Positions 20,935 through 34,319 of a stretch of 64,000 nt of DNA are shown here, one piece after another. The position numbers and the translations under genes are program-made. Source of the stretch: Candidatus Methanobinarius endosymbioticus (lineage in GTDB: Archaea > Methanobacteriota > Methanobacteria > Methanobacteriales > Methanobacteriaceae); contig NIZT01000059.1 of assembly GCA_003315655.1 (NCBI GenBank), forward strand, positions 1 to 64,000, given 5' to 3'. The notes under the pieces are model-generated. The model worked only from the letters and a program-made list of their open reading frames with translations. It searched no databases and was not told the DNA's origin. How positions within the stretch are numbered: position 1 is the stretch's first letter; each line of letters begins with the position of its first letter.

Positions 20935-22363
20935 ATGAATTTAAACTTAGAAAAATTTCTATATAAAAAAAATAATCCAGAAAATTCCGGTAGTCTATCT
21001 AAAAATAAATATATTTTGATAATAACTACATTGTCTTATTTTTTATCAGGTTTTTCAGTATCTGTAATTTCAGTTGCACTACCTAGTATGGCTAAAAATT
21101 TTGCTATAAGTGTTGTTGCACAAAATTGGATAGCTATGGTGTTTCTTCTTGCAATAGCTGTTTTTTCATTACTTTTGGAAAAATATCTGCAAAATTTGGT
21201 TTAAAAAAAATTTTTTATTTAGGTTTAATTTTGTTAATCCTAGGATCTTTTGGAGTTTCTATAGCTAATTCTGTAGATATTTTAATAGTTTTCAGAGCTT
21301 TACAAGGTTTAAGTCTTGCAATATTAAATGTTTCTACATTAGCTATTGTGACTGAAAGTTTACCTTTATCTGAACGGCGTAAAGGAATGGTATTATCACT
21401 TCTGTTGCTTATATGGGCCTTATAACTTCTAATATTATTGGTGGTTTTTTAACTCATAATTTTGGTTGGAGGACTGTTTTTTAGTAGTAATTCCATTTTT
21501 AATCTTAAGTATAATAATTACATATTTTAAAGTTCCTAATGAATGGATATGTGTAAAAAAAGATAATTTTGATTATATTGGGTCATTAATATTTGGTATC
21601 AGTATTTCATGTTTAACATATGGATTTATTATAATGAACACAATATTGGGAATAATATTACTTATAATTTCTTTAATTTTATTTTTAGTATTTGCAAAAT
21701 ATGAACTTAGATCAAAATATCCAATGTTTCCTATTAAACTTCTTAAAAATAGAATGTTTACATTTGCAAATATTGCTGCTTTTTCATGTTCATTTGCAAC
21801 GTTTGTGATTGCTTATATTGTAGATTATCATTTACAATATAATAAAGGAATAGATCCACAAAATACAGGATTAACTCTCATCTTAGCTCCTCTTTCAATG
21901 AATATATCTACATTTTTTGCAGAAAGGTTATCTGATAGAATTAACTCTCAATGGATAGCTAATTCTGGTTTGATGATAACTTTCATTTCTTTATTAATTC
22001 TAGTTTCTTAGATAAAAACACCCCATTAATGATTATTATAATAGCTATTATTCTTGAGGGAATTGGTTATGGGATCTTTATATCTCCAAATACTAATATA
22101 GTGGTAAGTTCTCTTCCTTCTAAATTATCTTCAATAGCTTCAGCAAAAGTTTCAACAACAAGAATTATAGGAGAAACTTTGAGTTTAGGAATGTTACAGT
22201 AACATTTGCCCTAATTATGGGTTTTTTTCAGATAATTCCTCAATATTTTCATCTATTAATTATTAGCTCTCAAACAGTTTCTATTTTAGCTGGAATAGGA
22301 TGTTTATTGGGAATAATTTTCTTTTTAATGGGAATAAATAAATATAAACTGAATAAAATTTAG
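20935..22363 (+). pseudogene. MFS drug exporter (EmrB/QacA type), broken
   Basis: Reads through MNLNLEKFLY, YILIITTLSYFLSGFSVSVI, SVALPSMAKNF, then after a shift near 21175 FGKISAKFGLKKIFYLGLIL, VFRALQGLSLAILNVSTLAI, SLPLSERRKGM, and after a shift near 21410 IIGGFLTHNFGWRTVF. This is the 14-helix DHA2 pattern with the conserved helix 2-3 loop and the motif-C-like region. A TAG ends the frame at 22011, another shift lies near 22195, and the end is 22363. When intact it exports hydrophobic drugs or ions. Confidence 0.75.
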
Positions 22364-22686
22364 TTTTTTATATTTTTATTTGATTAATTTTTTTATTTAA
22401 TCATGATAATATTATTAATATTGAATAATAATATATTAATGAATATTATCATATTAAGAATATATTCTTAACTAATATTATTAATTAACCATTAACAAAA
22501 ATTAGATAGATTTTATATAGTATTGATAAATATTTTATAAAAATTTTTTAGATGATTATATTAGATTTATTTAGATAAATATTGGATAATATAATAACTA
22601 AATATCTGAAATAGCTAAATAAAGCTAATAGTTGTATAATTGGTTAATAATTAAATATTAGTTTGATATTATAAATGGGGTATATT
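22364..22686. other. AT-rich intergenic gap before hisG
   Basis: No open frame. It should contain the hisG promoter; TATA-like runs are too frequent in this composition to choose one. Confidence 0.5.
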
Positions 22687-23670
22687 ATGGAGATTATACT
22701 AGGACTTCCAAAAGGAAGTTTAAATAATGTAAATAGAGGAAATACATACAAAATTTTCAAAGATGCTGGATATGAAATTAATGGGTATGAACCTGGAAAT
22801 GAATCATATGAAATAAATATTATTAATGATGATGAGATTAAAGCATTTTTAACTCGTCCTCAGAGTACTCCTGTTGAACTTAATCGTGGAATGGTAGATA
22901 TAGCTATTGTTGGAGAAGATTGGGTTGAAGAAGAATCTGTTTCTCATGAAGGAGGAATAACTAAAATTGGAGATCTTAATTATGGTCAAACTCGCCTTAT
23001 TGTGGCTGTTCCAGCTAATTCTCCTTATTTTTCTTTGTGTGAATTCTTTAGACTTAATAAAGATCGTGAAACACCTATATTGTGTTTTACAGAATATCCA
23101 AACCTTACTCGTAAACATATAATGGAAAATAATGGGTATAAAGAAGTCTTTGGTGATTCTAAACCTTTAGTTCAAGTTCGAGGGTTGGTTGATGGTGACA
23201 ATGATATGGTTCAAATAATCAATTCAGATGGAGCTACTGAGGTTTATATAGCTAAGGGAGCAGATCTTATTGTGGATAATACTCAAACTGGAAGTAGCTT
23301 AAAAAAAGCTGGACTTGTAGAACTTGAAACTATAATGCATTCATCAGCAGGATTATATGCTGGAGTTAGCTGTACTGGTGAAAAAATGGATAAAGCAAAA
23401 ATGATTTTTGATCATTTATATGGTGCAACAACAGCTAGAAAATATTTTGATGTTAAATTCAATGTTAACAATGATATTGCTTTACTGGTCAGTGAGTTGT
23501 TAGTTGATAATGGATATTGTTCTGATGAACCTACCATCAATACAGGAAGTAAATATTCTCAAATAAATGTTTTAATTGAAAAAAATAAGTTTCCTGAAAT
23601 GCTTAATGGAATTAAAAAGTATAAAGCATCGTCTATTGTTAGAAATGATGTAAAACAATATGTTAAATAA
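22687..23670 (+). CDS. hisG: ATP phosphoribosyltransferase (HisG-type)
   Basis: 327 residues from ATG 22687, preceded by GGGGT at a usual distance; an in-frame ATG lies four codons upstream but leaves no room for that site. N-terminal [10 protein letters not shown] and the [28 protein letters not shown] segments match the HisG phosphoribosyl-binding fold; [21 protein letters not shown] is the PRPP-binding loop region. A C-terminal segment of about 75 residues ([20 protein letters not shown]) resembles the regulatory HisG_C domain. First step of histidine synthesis. Intact; the other his genes are not in the window. Confidence 0.85.
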   Translation: MEIILGLPKGSLNNVNRGNTYKIFKDAGYEINGYEPGNESYEINIINDDEIKAFLTRPQSTPVELNRGMVDIAIVGEDWVEEESVSHEGGITKIGDLNYGQTRLIVAVPANSPYFSLCEFFRLNKDRETPILCFTEYPNLTRKHIMENNGYKEVFGDSKPLVQVRGLVDGDNDMVQIINSDGATEVYIAKGADLIVDNTQTGSSLKKAGLVELETIMHSSAGLYAGVSCTGEKMDKAKMIFDHLYGATTARKYFDVKFNVNNDIALLVSELLVDNGYCSDEPTINTGSKYSQINVLIEKNKFPEMLNGIKKYKASSIVRNDVKQYVK

Positions 23671-23777
23671 TCAATTTGGTTTAGTTATAATAACAATTAG
23701 TATAATTGTAATTATTCTAATTAATTATATTATTAATAATAAAATGATTTTACCAATTAGATAATATGTTAAATTGA

Positions 23778-24440
<663 letters not shown>

Positions 24441-24705
24441 AATTAATTTCTTTATATAATAATTTGTATATAATATTTTTATATATTCTTTTATATTTCT
24501 TATATTTTTTTTATTTTTTTATTTTTTTATTCTAATTTAGTTCATTATATATTATTTAATTAATTTAATACATTTTAATAGAATATTAATAATAATTGAA
24601 TATAAATTTGTTTTACATATTTTTAATTGAAAACAAATAGCAAAGCTTTTCTATAAGTAATTATATAATCATTCTTAATCATGTTAAATAGAACAAAGGT
24701 ATGCT

Positions 24706-25031
24706 ATGAATGTTTTTAAATATTTTTGTCATCAAAAACCTGAAGGTCATTTCATATAGGAGATTTTCAATTTCCTGTATGTGCTAGATGTCTTGGTTTC
24801 TATATTAGCATATTTGTTTATATGATTATAGCTATATTGGTTTAAATAAATTATACATTCAATTTATTAATATTTGTATTTTTACTTCTCATACCTACAG
24901 AAATTGATGGAACTACTCAATTTTTTAAATTAAGGGAAAGTAACAATTTATTGAGATTTTTCACTGGAATATTAGGTGGAATGGGCCTAATGATAATTGT
25001 AAAAACGATTAAATTCATGTTCATTTATTAA
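24706..25031 (+). pseudogene. DUF2085 small membrane protein, broken
   Basis: Reads MNVFKYFCHQKPE, then after a shift near 24758 IGDFQFPVCARCLGFYISIF, a stop near 24845, and finally IPTEIDGTTQFF, ESNNLLRFFTGILGG. The CHQxPE...G.xQFPVCARCxG pattern and the later DGxTQ...SNNxLRxxTG are those of DUF2085, a family of small membrane proteins with conserved Cys. At least two lesions. Function unknown. Confidence 0.75.
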
Positions 25032-25058
25032 AATGATAATTAATATGAGGTGAAATAT

Positions 25059-25554
25059 ATGCCTGATGAAAATATAAATACTAATGAAAATATGAATAAT
25101 ATGGAAGAAAAAAAGCCTATTTATAAACAAAGAAAGGAATAATTGGTATAATTGTTCTTGTTTGTTGTATAGGAGTAATATTATTAGCAGTAATTGGAGG
25201 AATGGTAGGTCCAGATAATAGTGGTTCTTCTTCTTTTGATTCATTTAATGGTAAAAATGCTAAACTAGATAATATAACTGTTTCTTCAGATTATGGTTAT
25301 TTTAAAGTAAACGGAAAAATCATGCTTAAAAATGATGAAACACGCGCTAGTTTAGGTGCTGATGTAAATTTAAAAGACGGTTCTAAAATTTCAGAATTTA
25401 TTGTTAAAAATTAGAATGATGTTAAAAAAGATCAATAGTACAGTTTTGATGGAAGTTTATTCTCTACAAGTGGAAATAGTCATTCTATGTCTGATATAGA
25501 AGTATTGATTTCAAATTTGATGATGATGTTGTATATACCTGGAAAAATCAATAA
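25059..25554 (+). pseudogene. Small lipoprotein-like or single-helix membrane protein, broken
   Basis: Good start: GAGGTGAA then ATG, MPDENINTNENMNNMEEKKP. A shift near 25137 precedes one helix (IIGIIVLVCCIGVILLAVIG) and an outer domain (FDSFNGKNAKLDNITVSSDY, GYFKVNGKIMLKND). Two TAG codons (25412-25414 and 25436-25438) interrupt it where Trp would be a natural residue, and the frame returns as DDDVVYTWKNQ before the stop at 25554. Resembles FxLYD-like small surface proteins, but I cannot name a family. Confidence 0.6.
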
Positions 25555-25944
25555 TATTTAATGTATTAATGTTTAATATTAAACATTATTACTTATTTTT
25601 TTTTATTATTTAATTTTATTCTATTCATTTTATTGTTTTTATTTTAATTAATTTATCTTATTATAATTTTATATTATTATTTATTTCTTATTTTTTATAA
25701 TATATTTTAAATATTATTTTAATTAATTTAATTTAACTTTTTTAAAGTTGATTTGAAAAAATCAAAACATTTAAATATAATACTAATAAAATTTATTATT
25801 ATAAAGTTATAATATCAATTAAATTTTATTAAGATTCAATTATATTTTAAATAAAAAATAATTATATTCTTTCATTTATTTTCTATTTAACTGAATATTA
25901 TTTGAATAAATATATTAAATAGATAAATTATGGAGAGATTTTAA
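25555..25944. other. Intergenic gap before the Ni/Co transport cluster
   Basis: AT-rich. A stretch TAATACTAATA near 25787 is loosely like the TAATAC half-sites at 55.1-55.3 kb, but no clear inverted pair is present, so I do not call an operator here. Confidence 0.4.
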
Positions 25945-26653
25945 ATGCACATTATGGAAGGATTTTTACCACCAATTTGGTGTGCTGTCTGGTTTATACT
26001 TTCAATACCAGTCATTGCTTATGGGATATATATAGAATTAAAAAAGTCACTAAGAAGTTCCAGATTCAATGCCTCTTTTGGCAGTTAATGAAGCTTTTAT
26101 GTTTGCACTCTCGTCATTGAAATTACATTCTGTTACAGGAGGTTGTTCACATCCTACTGGTAACGGTTTAAGTGCTGTTCTTTTTGGTCCAGCTGCAGCA
26201 ATTGTTCTTGCAACAATTGTTTTGTTGTTTCAGGCAGTACTTCTTGCTCACGGAGGACTTACAACTTTAGGAGCAAATGTATTTTCTATGGAATAATAGG
26301 ACCATTAGTAGCTTGGGCAACTTATAAAGGTTTGACTAAAGCAGATTCCTCATTTAAAATAGCTATTTTCTTTGCAGCACTTTTAGGTAACTTATTAACT
26401 TATGTTACAACTGCATTCCAATTAACTTTAGCATTTCCAGAACCTACATTCCAAACAGCTCTTACAATATTCTTAGGAATATTTGCTATAACTCAAATAC
26501 TTTTAGCTATTGCTGAAGGATTATTAACTGTGGTAATATGGAATGTATTAGAACAATACAAACCAAGATTACTTGAAAAGTTAAATGTTTTGAAGGTCAA
26601 AATATCTCCTAAAGCGAGGCATAGAAACAAAACTAATAATAAAAGGTGTTTTA
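25945..26653 (+). pseudogene. cbiM: CbiM, Ni/Co ECF transporter S-component, broken
   Basis: N-terminus MHIMEGFLPPIWCAVWF is the conserved metal-binding start of CbiM/NikM (HIMEGFLP). Two one-base losses near 26040-26065 shift the frame before [19 protein letters not shown]. The usual LKLPSVTGSCSHPTGxGLG reads [20 protein letters not shown] further shift near 26292 precedes GPLVAWATYKGLTKADSS and FAITQILLAIAEGLLTVVI. First gene of a cbiM-cbiN-cbiQ-DMT-cbiO order, all broken. Confidence 0.85.
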
Positions 26654-26939
26654 ATGAACAGAAGAAATCAAAATATTATATTATTAGTATTTGTAGTTAT
26701 TATAGCAGTAGCTCCAATGATAATGTATTCTGGTCTTGGTGAGGACGAAAGATACTTTGGTGGTGCTAATGGTGCTGTTTAGTGAAGTTATTGAAGAAAG
26801 TAGATATGAACCATGGTTTTCATCATTTTGGGAACCTCCAAGTGGTGAAATAGAAAGTTTATTGTTTGCTGTTCAAGTAGCTGTTGGTGCAATAATCATT
26901 GGTTATTTCGTTGGTTATTGGAGAGGCAGCTCAAAGTGA
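26654..26939 (+). pseudogene. cbiN: CbiN, Ni/Co ECF transporter accessory protein, broken
   Basis: MNRRNQNIILLVFVVIIAVA, PMIMYSGLGEDERYFGGANG, then a shift at about 26780 and SEVIEESRYEPWFSSFWEPP, SGEIESLLFAVQVAVGAIII. Two membrane helices around a short outer loop: the CbiN pattern. The start ATG sits right behind the end of cbiM, as expected for translational coupling. Confidence 0.82.
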
Positions 26940-26981
26940 GATGATGAAGAATAAATAAATCGATGTTGGTAATGAATTAAA

Positions 26982-27680
26982 TTGGATATTGATTATATTG
27001 CTCATACAAATGAATTAAGGGATATGAATAGTGCTGTAAAATGTATTATAGCGTTAGTTCTTTTAATTTTTGCTTTAATAATTAATTCTCCGATTATTTC
27101 ACTTATTTTAACATATTATTGGTGTTATATTGCTTTTAGTAGTTAAAGTACCGTATAAAAGCTATTTTAAATTTATTTCTATTCCTTTTGGCTTTGCATT
27201 GATAACTTGTATATTTATTGCATTATTCTTTGGATCAGGCCCTAATCTTTTTGATACTGGTATTTTATGGATTGTAATTAGGGAAGATGCTTTAAATTTT
27301 GCTATATACACATTATTTAGACGTTAACTTGTTTTTCTGCACTAGGTTTTTTATCATTAACTACTCCTATATCTGAAATATTACATAATTTAGAGAAAAG
27401 TAAAGTTCCTAAAATATTTATTCAGCTATCTTTGTTAATTTATACAACTCAATTTGTTTTTTTAGAACAATTAAAAGTAAGGACTAATGCTCAAAAAACT
27501 AGAATGGGTTATAATGGCTATAGTAATATTTTTAGATCATTAGAATTTTTAGCTTCAAATCTCTTTTTTAAATCTCTTGATAAAAGTGAACAATTACAGT
27601 ATTCTCCTGATTCAAGAGGTTATGATGGGAGTTGCCAAGGTATAATCTTAAATGAATTATATTATTCAATTATCTTCTAA
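26982..27680 (+). pseudogene. cbiQ: CbiQ/EcfT transmembrane protein, broken
   Basis: Starts LDIDYIAHTNELRDMNSAVK at a TTG. Hydrophobic segments follow with shifts near 27115 and 27325. The C-terminal region FSALGFLSLTTPISEILHNL, EKSKVPKIFIQLSLLIY, AQKTRMGYNGYSNIFRSL and DKSEQLQYSPDSRGYDG is diagnostic of CbiQ; the last contains the Ala-Arg-Gly-type coupling motif as SRG. Confidence 0.82.
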
Positions 27681-27888
27681 ATAATAATATAAAACTTAAA
27701 TTACAAATTATATTCAAATTTTAATAATTTTATATTATATTTATTTTTTAATTATAAATTTAATATTCAAAAATAATTCTTTATAAAATATAAGTAATAC
27801 TCATTTATAAGTAAAATTTTAAAATGTAATACTTATTAAATATATACTATATTAAAATAGAATATATTAAAGTAAAGCTGGTGAAATA

Positions 27889-28964
27889 TTGGAAATTAAA
27901 AATTATTGGATTGTTATAGGATTATTGTCTTGTTTGTTATTTGGAATAGCACACCGTTTAGTAAAGTCTTATTATATAATTTAAATTCATTTCAATTATC
28001 ATGTTTACTTTACTTAGGTTCTGGAATTGTAATTATTCCTACAATTATTAAAAAATTTATAGGATATTCTAAAAATAAAAAGAAGAATAAAATATTTCTA
28101 ACAATAATATAAATAAATCTCTTCATTCATAGAGAAAATCTCATGGAATAAAATTTGATAAAAATTTTGTATATATTCTTCTTATAATTCTATTTGGGGA
28201 ATATTAGGGCCTTTATTTTTAATGATAGGATTATCTCATACAACTGCAAGTTCAACAGCTATATGGTTAAATATGGAACTTGTAGCTACAGCAATACTAG
28301 GAATTGTTTTATTTAAAGATCATATTGATAAATACGCTTATATTGGATTAATTTTCACTTTCATTGCTGGTTTAATTGTTTCATGGAGTAATGGATTTGG
28401 AGACGTTTTTTCAATTGTATTTATAATATTGGCTTGTTTTTCATGGGGAATTGACAATTAACTTACATCAATCGTGGATGGTTTTTCACCAGAAGTAATT
28501 ACATTTATTAAAGGGATCTTTGGTGGTGGAATCAACTTTACTATTGGAATGTTCTTAGCTAATCAATTTATTCCACTCGATATTATTTTTTATGGAATAC
28601 TTTTAGGAATAATCTCTTATGGTTTAAGTATTGTTCTTTTTATTAGCTCTGCACAAAACCTTGGGGCTACTAGAAGTCAAATATTATTTTCAACAGCACC
28701 ATTTTGGGGGATAATGTTTTCTATATTATTAATAGGAGAACCATTAACTTTGAATTTGATAATAGCTACCGTATTTTCAATTATAGGAATCGTCATTATA
28801 AATAATCTGGTTCATATGCATCAACATAAGCATGAAAAATGGAACATATTCATGGTTCAAATGAATTAGCAGAGGAGAATATAAGTGATAGTTCTACTGA
28901 TAATAGTAAAAAACATATTCATAAACACTTTCAAGATTTACATCATAGACATGATCATGATTAA
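27889..28964 (+). pseudogene. EamA/DMT-family transporter with His-rich tail, broken
   Basis: Ten-helix DMT layout: IGLLSCLLFGIA, TPFSKVLLYNLNSFQLSCLL, ILGPLFLMIGLSHTTASSTA, ELVATAILGIVLFKD, FTFIAGLIVSWSNGFGDVFS, SFSPEV-type start of the second EamA repeat, QNLGATRSQILFSTAPFWGI and a last helix. The C-terminus is very His-rich: VHMHQHKHEK, MEHIHGSNEL and HIHKHFQDLHHRHDHD. Frameshifts (near 27950, 28105, 28195, 28845) and a TAA at about 28459 break it. It is inserted between cbiQ and cbiO, which normally adjoin. Position and tail suggest Ni or Co transport or sensing; this is inference. Confidence 0.75.
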
Positions 28965-29108
28965 TTTATAAATTACTAACTAATTCAATAACTAAATAAA
29001 TTGATTGCTTTAAAAATGATTATTATTAAAAATTTTATATTAATTTAATAAGATAAAAAATTATAATAACTAGATAAAATATATTATTCATGATTAATAG
29101 GGGCCTTA

Positions 29109-29944
29109 ATGAATATTATAGAAGCTAAAAATATTACTTATTTGTATCCTGATGGTACGAAACCATTGGATGATATTAATTTCAATGTAGAACAGGGCCA
29201 GATGGTTTCATTACTTGGGAAAAATGGAGCTGGAAAATCTACACTTTTTTACATTTTAATGGAATTTTTGAACCAGAATCTGGAGAAATTTTAGTAGATG
29301 GTGAAGAATTAAAAAATGATAAAAAAAGTCTACTTAAAGTTAGACAAAAAGTGGGTATTGTTTTTCAAAATCCAGATGAGTAGTTATTTGTTCCTACTGT
29401 AGAAAAGGATATAGCTTTTGGTCCCCTTAATTTAGGTTTATTCAAGAAGAAACAACAGAAAGAGTTACAAACTCTTTTAAAAGAGTGGAAATGGAAGGTT
29501 TTGAAAAGAAACCTCCTCATCATCTTAGTGGTGGACAAAAAAGAGAGTAGTTATAGCCAGGATTTTAGCTATGGGTCCTGAAATCATGGTTTGAGATGAA
29601 CCAACTTCATGTTTAGATCCAAAAGGTGTTTCTAAGATTTTTAAATTATTATATGAGTTAAATAATGAAGGAATGACTATTATAATATCCACTCATGACG
29701 TTGATTTGGTTCCTCTTTATTCTAATAAAGTTAATATTATTAGAGATGGAAAAATCATCAAAGAAGGAACTCCTCATGAAGTATTGATGATGTAGAAACT
29801 ATTTGTAATGTTGATTCAAGATTACCTAGATTAGCTCATCTTGCTGAAATTTTAGAAAAAGAAGATAATGTTAGGATAGCTGATTCTTATCCATTAACTA
29901 TAGGTGAAGCTTGAAAAGATTTATTAAATTATATAAATAAATAA
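29109..29944 (+). pseudogene. cbiO: CbiO ATPase of the Ni/Co ECF transporter, broken
   Basis: MNIIEAKNITYLYPDGTKPL, Walker A GKNGAGKST, then after a shift near 29260 FNGIFEPESGEILVDG, VGIVFQNPDE, stop TAG at 29382 where Gln is expected (CAG or CAA), FVPTVEKDIAFGPLNLG, HHLSGGQK with one A missing before KRVVIARILAMGPEI, and TGA in place of Leu in VLDEPTS. The H-loop STHDVDLVP follows. TGA at 29912-29914 replaces a probable Trp near the end. At least six lesions. Confidence 0.85.
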
Positions 29945-30122
29945 AACTATAAAATAAATAAATTAATATAATTAAATTAATATAAATAATTTATAAAATA
30001 AATTATATAATTTAATGATTATATAAATAAAATTTTCATAATTTATAATATTTTTAATATTATTGTTATTAATTTAATTATATTAATTTATTTTATAAAT
30101 TATTATTAATATTGTTTTATAA

Positions 30123-30590
<468 letters not shown>

Positions 30591-31290
30591 TTTTATAACT
30601 TTATAATTTAATATTTTTTTAGTTTTTTAAAGGGTTTTTACTTTTATTTGTTTTTTCTAGTTTTTTTATTTTTGTATGAGTTATATGATTAATCTGTTAG
30701 ACTTCATATAAATTTCATTTTTAGTTTTTTAAAGGTTTATTTAGATTTATTAGCTATTTTTGTTATTTATAATTCATTATTTATTAAATATATTTAATAT
30801 TATTTTAAGTTAAAATATCTAAAAAATCTAAAAATTTAATTCTAAAAATTTAATAAACCAGGATTTTTATAATTTATAGTTTTTTTTAAATATCAACAAT
30901 ATTTATTTATAATAGTAATAAAATTTATATATATATATTACAATGGTTAATGTTAATATTTATAACTTAAATGGGGTTACTTGAGAAATATTTAGAAAAA
31001 TATTTATCTAATTTTAATTCATAATATTCAAAATTTATGTGGGTTTATTCAATAAACAATTCTAATATTTATATATTTTTAATAGCTTTGTATTAATCAT
31101 CAAAAAGATATAAGTGTGAATTATAAAAAATAATTTAATATTTGTATATTATTTTATTCTTTTTTATTTAGAGTTTTTTTGATGATTAATAAGATCTTTA
31201 AAAGAACATTATGATTATTTTAATTTTATTAATCAAGATATAACATTAATATCATTTTCAAAAAAATAAAGGGGGTGAACATATATTATA
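30591..31290. other. 700-bp AT-rich gap before an adhesin remnant
   Basis: No supported frame. It contains the string TTTTAGTTTTTTAAAGG twice (near 30618 and 30720) and the 16-nt inverted repeat listed separately. A strong ribosome site (AGGGGGTGA) at 31270-31279 serves the adhesin remnant. Confidence 0.5.
31091..31191. repeat. 16-nt perfect inverted repeat upstream of adhesin
   Basis: TATTAATCATCAAAAA at 31091-31106 recurs as its reverse complement at 31176-31191, with 69 bp between the arms. It sits 100-200 bp before the adhesin start. Confidence 0.7.
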
Positions 31291-34014
31291 TGAAAATGAA
31301 AACAAAAGTAAATCGATATTTTTGATATTTATCGCTTTAACAACTTTTATATTGATATCTGTATCTATTAGTTCTATTGATGCTGCGACTTTTAATATAA
31401 TGAAAATAGTTCTACTATTCAAAATTATATTAATAGTGGGTCTGATAATGAAATTGTTTTAGATGGTAATTTTAATAGTCTTTTTAATATTAATGTTACT
31501 CGAAGTATTACTATTTGTGGTGGCTCTACTAATAATATTCAAGGTTTTGGTTCTGGAAACTTGTTTAATGTTAAAAGTTCACATGTTAATTTCATTAATT
31601 TAACTATAAGTGGATATGCTAGTGCATTTTCTAATTCAAGTTCTTCTAGTAATATCAATAATATTAGAATTGCAGGTAATAAAATTAATACTACTGGAAT
31701 CACCATTGGATTTTATTTTAAACAATCTTTAAACAATTTTGTTCTTGAAAATAATATAATTAATTCAGATTATAGTGCTATTTGGTTAAATGCAGGTAGA
31801 GGAGTTATTAATGGTAACAATCAAAATATACATATTCGTAATAATATTATAAATTGTTCTATATCCACTTATTCTGAAACTATTCAGTTGTCTACAGAAT
31901 ATGGTTTTAATAGTAATGTTTATGTCATTAACAACACTTTAATTGCTTATGGTCAAACTATTTATTTAGGATCTGGAGCTTTTCGTTCTGATTTTGGTAG
32001 AAATGAAAATATAACTATTTCTAATAATTATATTAATTGTACTAATGGTGCAAGAATACATTTAAATCCATTTAATGAAATTAATAAGAATATTAATATT
32101 AATAACAACTGTTTAACTGGTCTTAGAGAAGGTATTTTTGTTGGATATGGTAATGCTCAAAATATTAGTATTATTAATAACAATATTAATTCTTTATCTA
32201 ATTCATGAATTTCTATAAGTGCAGATAATCAACCTATAAGTAATGTAAATAATTTATATATTTATAACAATAATATAAACAGTACTTTAGAGGGAATATA
32301 GGTAGTATCTAGTGGAAAACAAATCAACATTAATATTAGTAGAAATAAAATTAGAAATCAACAATATGTTGGAATTGCACTTAAATCATTTTATTCAAAC
32401 CCATCTTATTCAAATAATATAACTATTGATTCTAATGATAAATTACTTCATTACAAAGTAATCATTTTGGAAAAAGTATAGAATTGTTTAATATCGAAAT
32501 TAACAATACACCAATTACTAATAACAATATTTCTAGTGAATATGTAGGAATAAATATTGATTACGCTACTAAGAATAACAATACAATTATAAAAAATAAT
32601 ATAATTAATGTAAAAAGAAATGGAATTCAAATTAATTCTGATTATATAAATATGGATATTTTGAATAATAAAATTGTTGCTAATGATAATGGTATTTTAG
32701 TAGGTCTTGGTAATATAACTAATCTAAATTTATATAACAACAATATTCATAGCTTCAATACTAATTATACTAGTCATGGTGTTCATATAAGTACTTATTA
32801 CACTCCATTTGCAAAAGTTAATCATGTTTTTGTGTCTAAAAATAATATATCTTCTTTTAGTGGAGCTGCTTTTTCATTTAATGGATATGTTAATAGTATA
32901 AATTACTGGTAATAATTTGTCAGGTTTGTATGAAGAAATATATTTATCAAATTCATGAAGTTTTCCAGAAATTGGAAATATATCAATAAATAACAATAAT
33001 ATTTCAAGTAATAATAGTGCAGGTATTGGAATTCATACTAATAATTCAGGAAATGTTTTTAATGTTCTTGTTTCAGGTAACAATAGTATTGTTGCTGCAG
33101 ATGACGTTTACATTGGAATTAATGGAAATATTAATAATTTAAATGTTTCTTATAACCGTATTTTGAGTAATGGTCCTGTTGTCAACTTAAATAAAACTGG
33201 AATTAATAATATTGCTTATGCAAAATAGTTAGGTATTAATAATTTTGTTCTTGGAGATAAATTTATTAATATTAATTTATTAATTTATCATGTTGCTAAT
33301 GCCACTTTAATTAAGTCAAAGTATTGTTGGTGATACTTGGACTATTTATTATTCTTTATATTTGAATGGTACTAATAATACAGGTGATTATGAGTTATTA
33401 TCTTATTTCTTAGGTCAATTATATAATGAAACTAATAGTTTATGGCTTAATTTCTTAGCTAAAGATAAGCAGTTATTGAAAGTTCTTATTAATAAGGTCA
33501 CTGCTCAAAATTTAACTATTGTTGTCGATAATCAAGTTTTAAGATTAGGTCTTGTAGAGTCTGAAAAAGCTGCAACATATCTTAACTTAACTGTTATTGA
33601 TAATAAAGATTCATTTAAACTGACTGCTAAACTCAAATCAGATTTTAAAAATTTATCTAGAAAAACAATTAAATTTTACTTGAATGGTAAGTTAATTGGT
33701 ACTGGCATTACAAATAGTAAAGGAATAGCTACTTTTGTTCATGATTCGGAAGCTATTGGTACTTTTGATTTTGCTGCTTCTTTTGAAGGAAATGATCTAT
33801 ATTTGAGTTCTGAAGATTCAGAAAGTGTTAAAAGATACAAACCACCACATCCTATTAATAATTCTACAAATAATTCTAGTAATAATCCTAATGGAAACTC
33901 TTTAGATGTAAGTGCAAAAATGCAAAATACTGGTATTCCTATAGCTATTTTATTAGTAATATTAGCTATTATACTCTTGTATATAGGAAAAAAGAATAAA
34001 TTAAACAATTTTTA
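31291..34014 (+). pseudogene. Large adhesin-like beta-helix protein with C-terminal anchor, broken
   Basis: Start MKMKTKVNRY with a signal helix (FLIFIALTTFILISVSISS) cut by a shift near 31320-31400. Many Asn-rich beta-helix turns follow (N-N-x-I-x-x). In-frame stops fall where Trp fits: TGA 32206-32208, TAG 32299-32301, TGA 32956-32958 and TAG 33226-33228; shifts lie near 32460, 32900 and 33310. The C-terminal part is open (33362-34014): an Ig-like domain (KTIKFYLNGKLIGTGITNSK), a Pro/Asn linker and a membrane anchor (IPIAILLVILAIILLYIGKK). The anchor region and the rest of the frame are well kept, so the decay seems recent. Confidence 0.82.
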
Positions 34015-34015
34015 G

Positions 34016-34319
34016 AATTAATTTTTTAATCCTATTTTTTATTTTTATTATAAATTTTTTAGAAATATTTTACAATTTTTTAATATTTTTTAATATTATT
34101 AATAGAATATTATTTAACTATCTATCGTTAGTTAGGTTAATTTTTTCATTTTTTATTTACTTTTTATTTATTATTTTTTTTATTTAGTGAGTTTATTTGA
34201 TTTTTTATAATAAATTTTATTCATTAATCTTTGGATTTAAAAATATATTTAAATATAATGTAGTTTAAATTATTTTTAATATATAATATCAAATTATATT
34301 ATTAATTATAAATATTTCA
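34016..34319. other. AT-rich gap
   Basis: T-rich run just after the adhesin stop (34020-34060) would serve as an archaeal terminator. Nothing else is supported. Confidence 0.4.

Noticed and set aside
24987-25244. Minus-strand 85-codon frame across the DUF2085 and small membrane genes.
   Set aside because: Low-complexity Ile/Leu/Tyr content, spans two gene remnants, no start signal.
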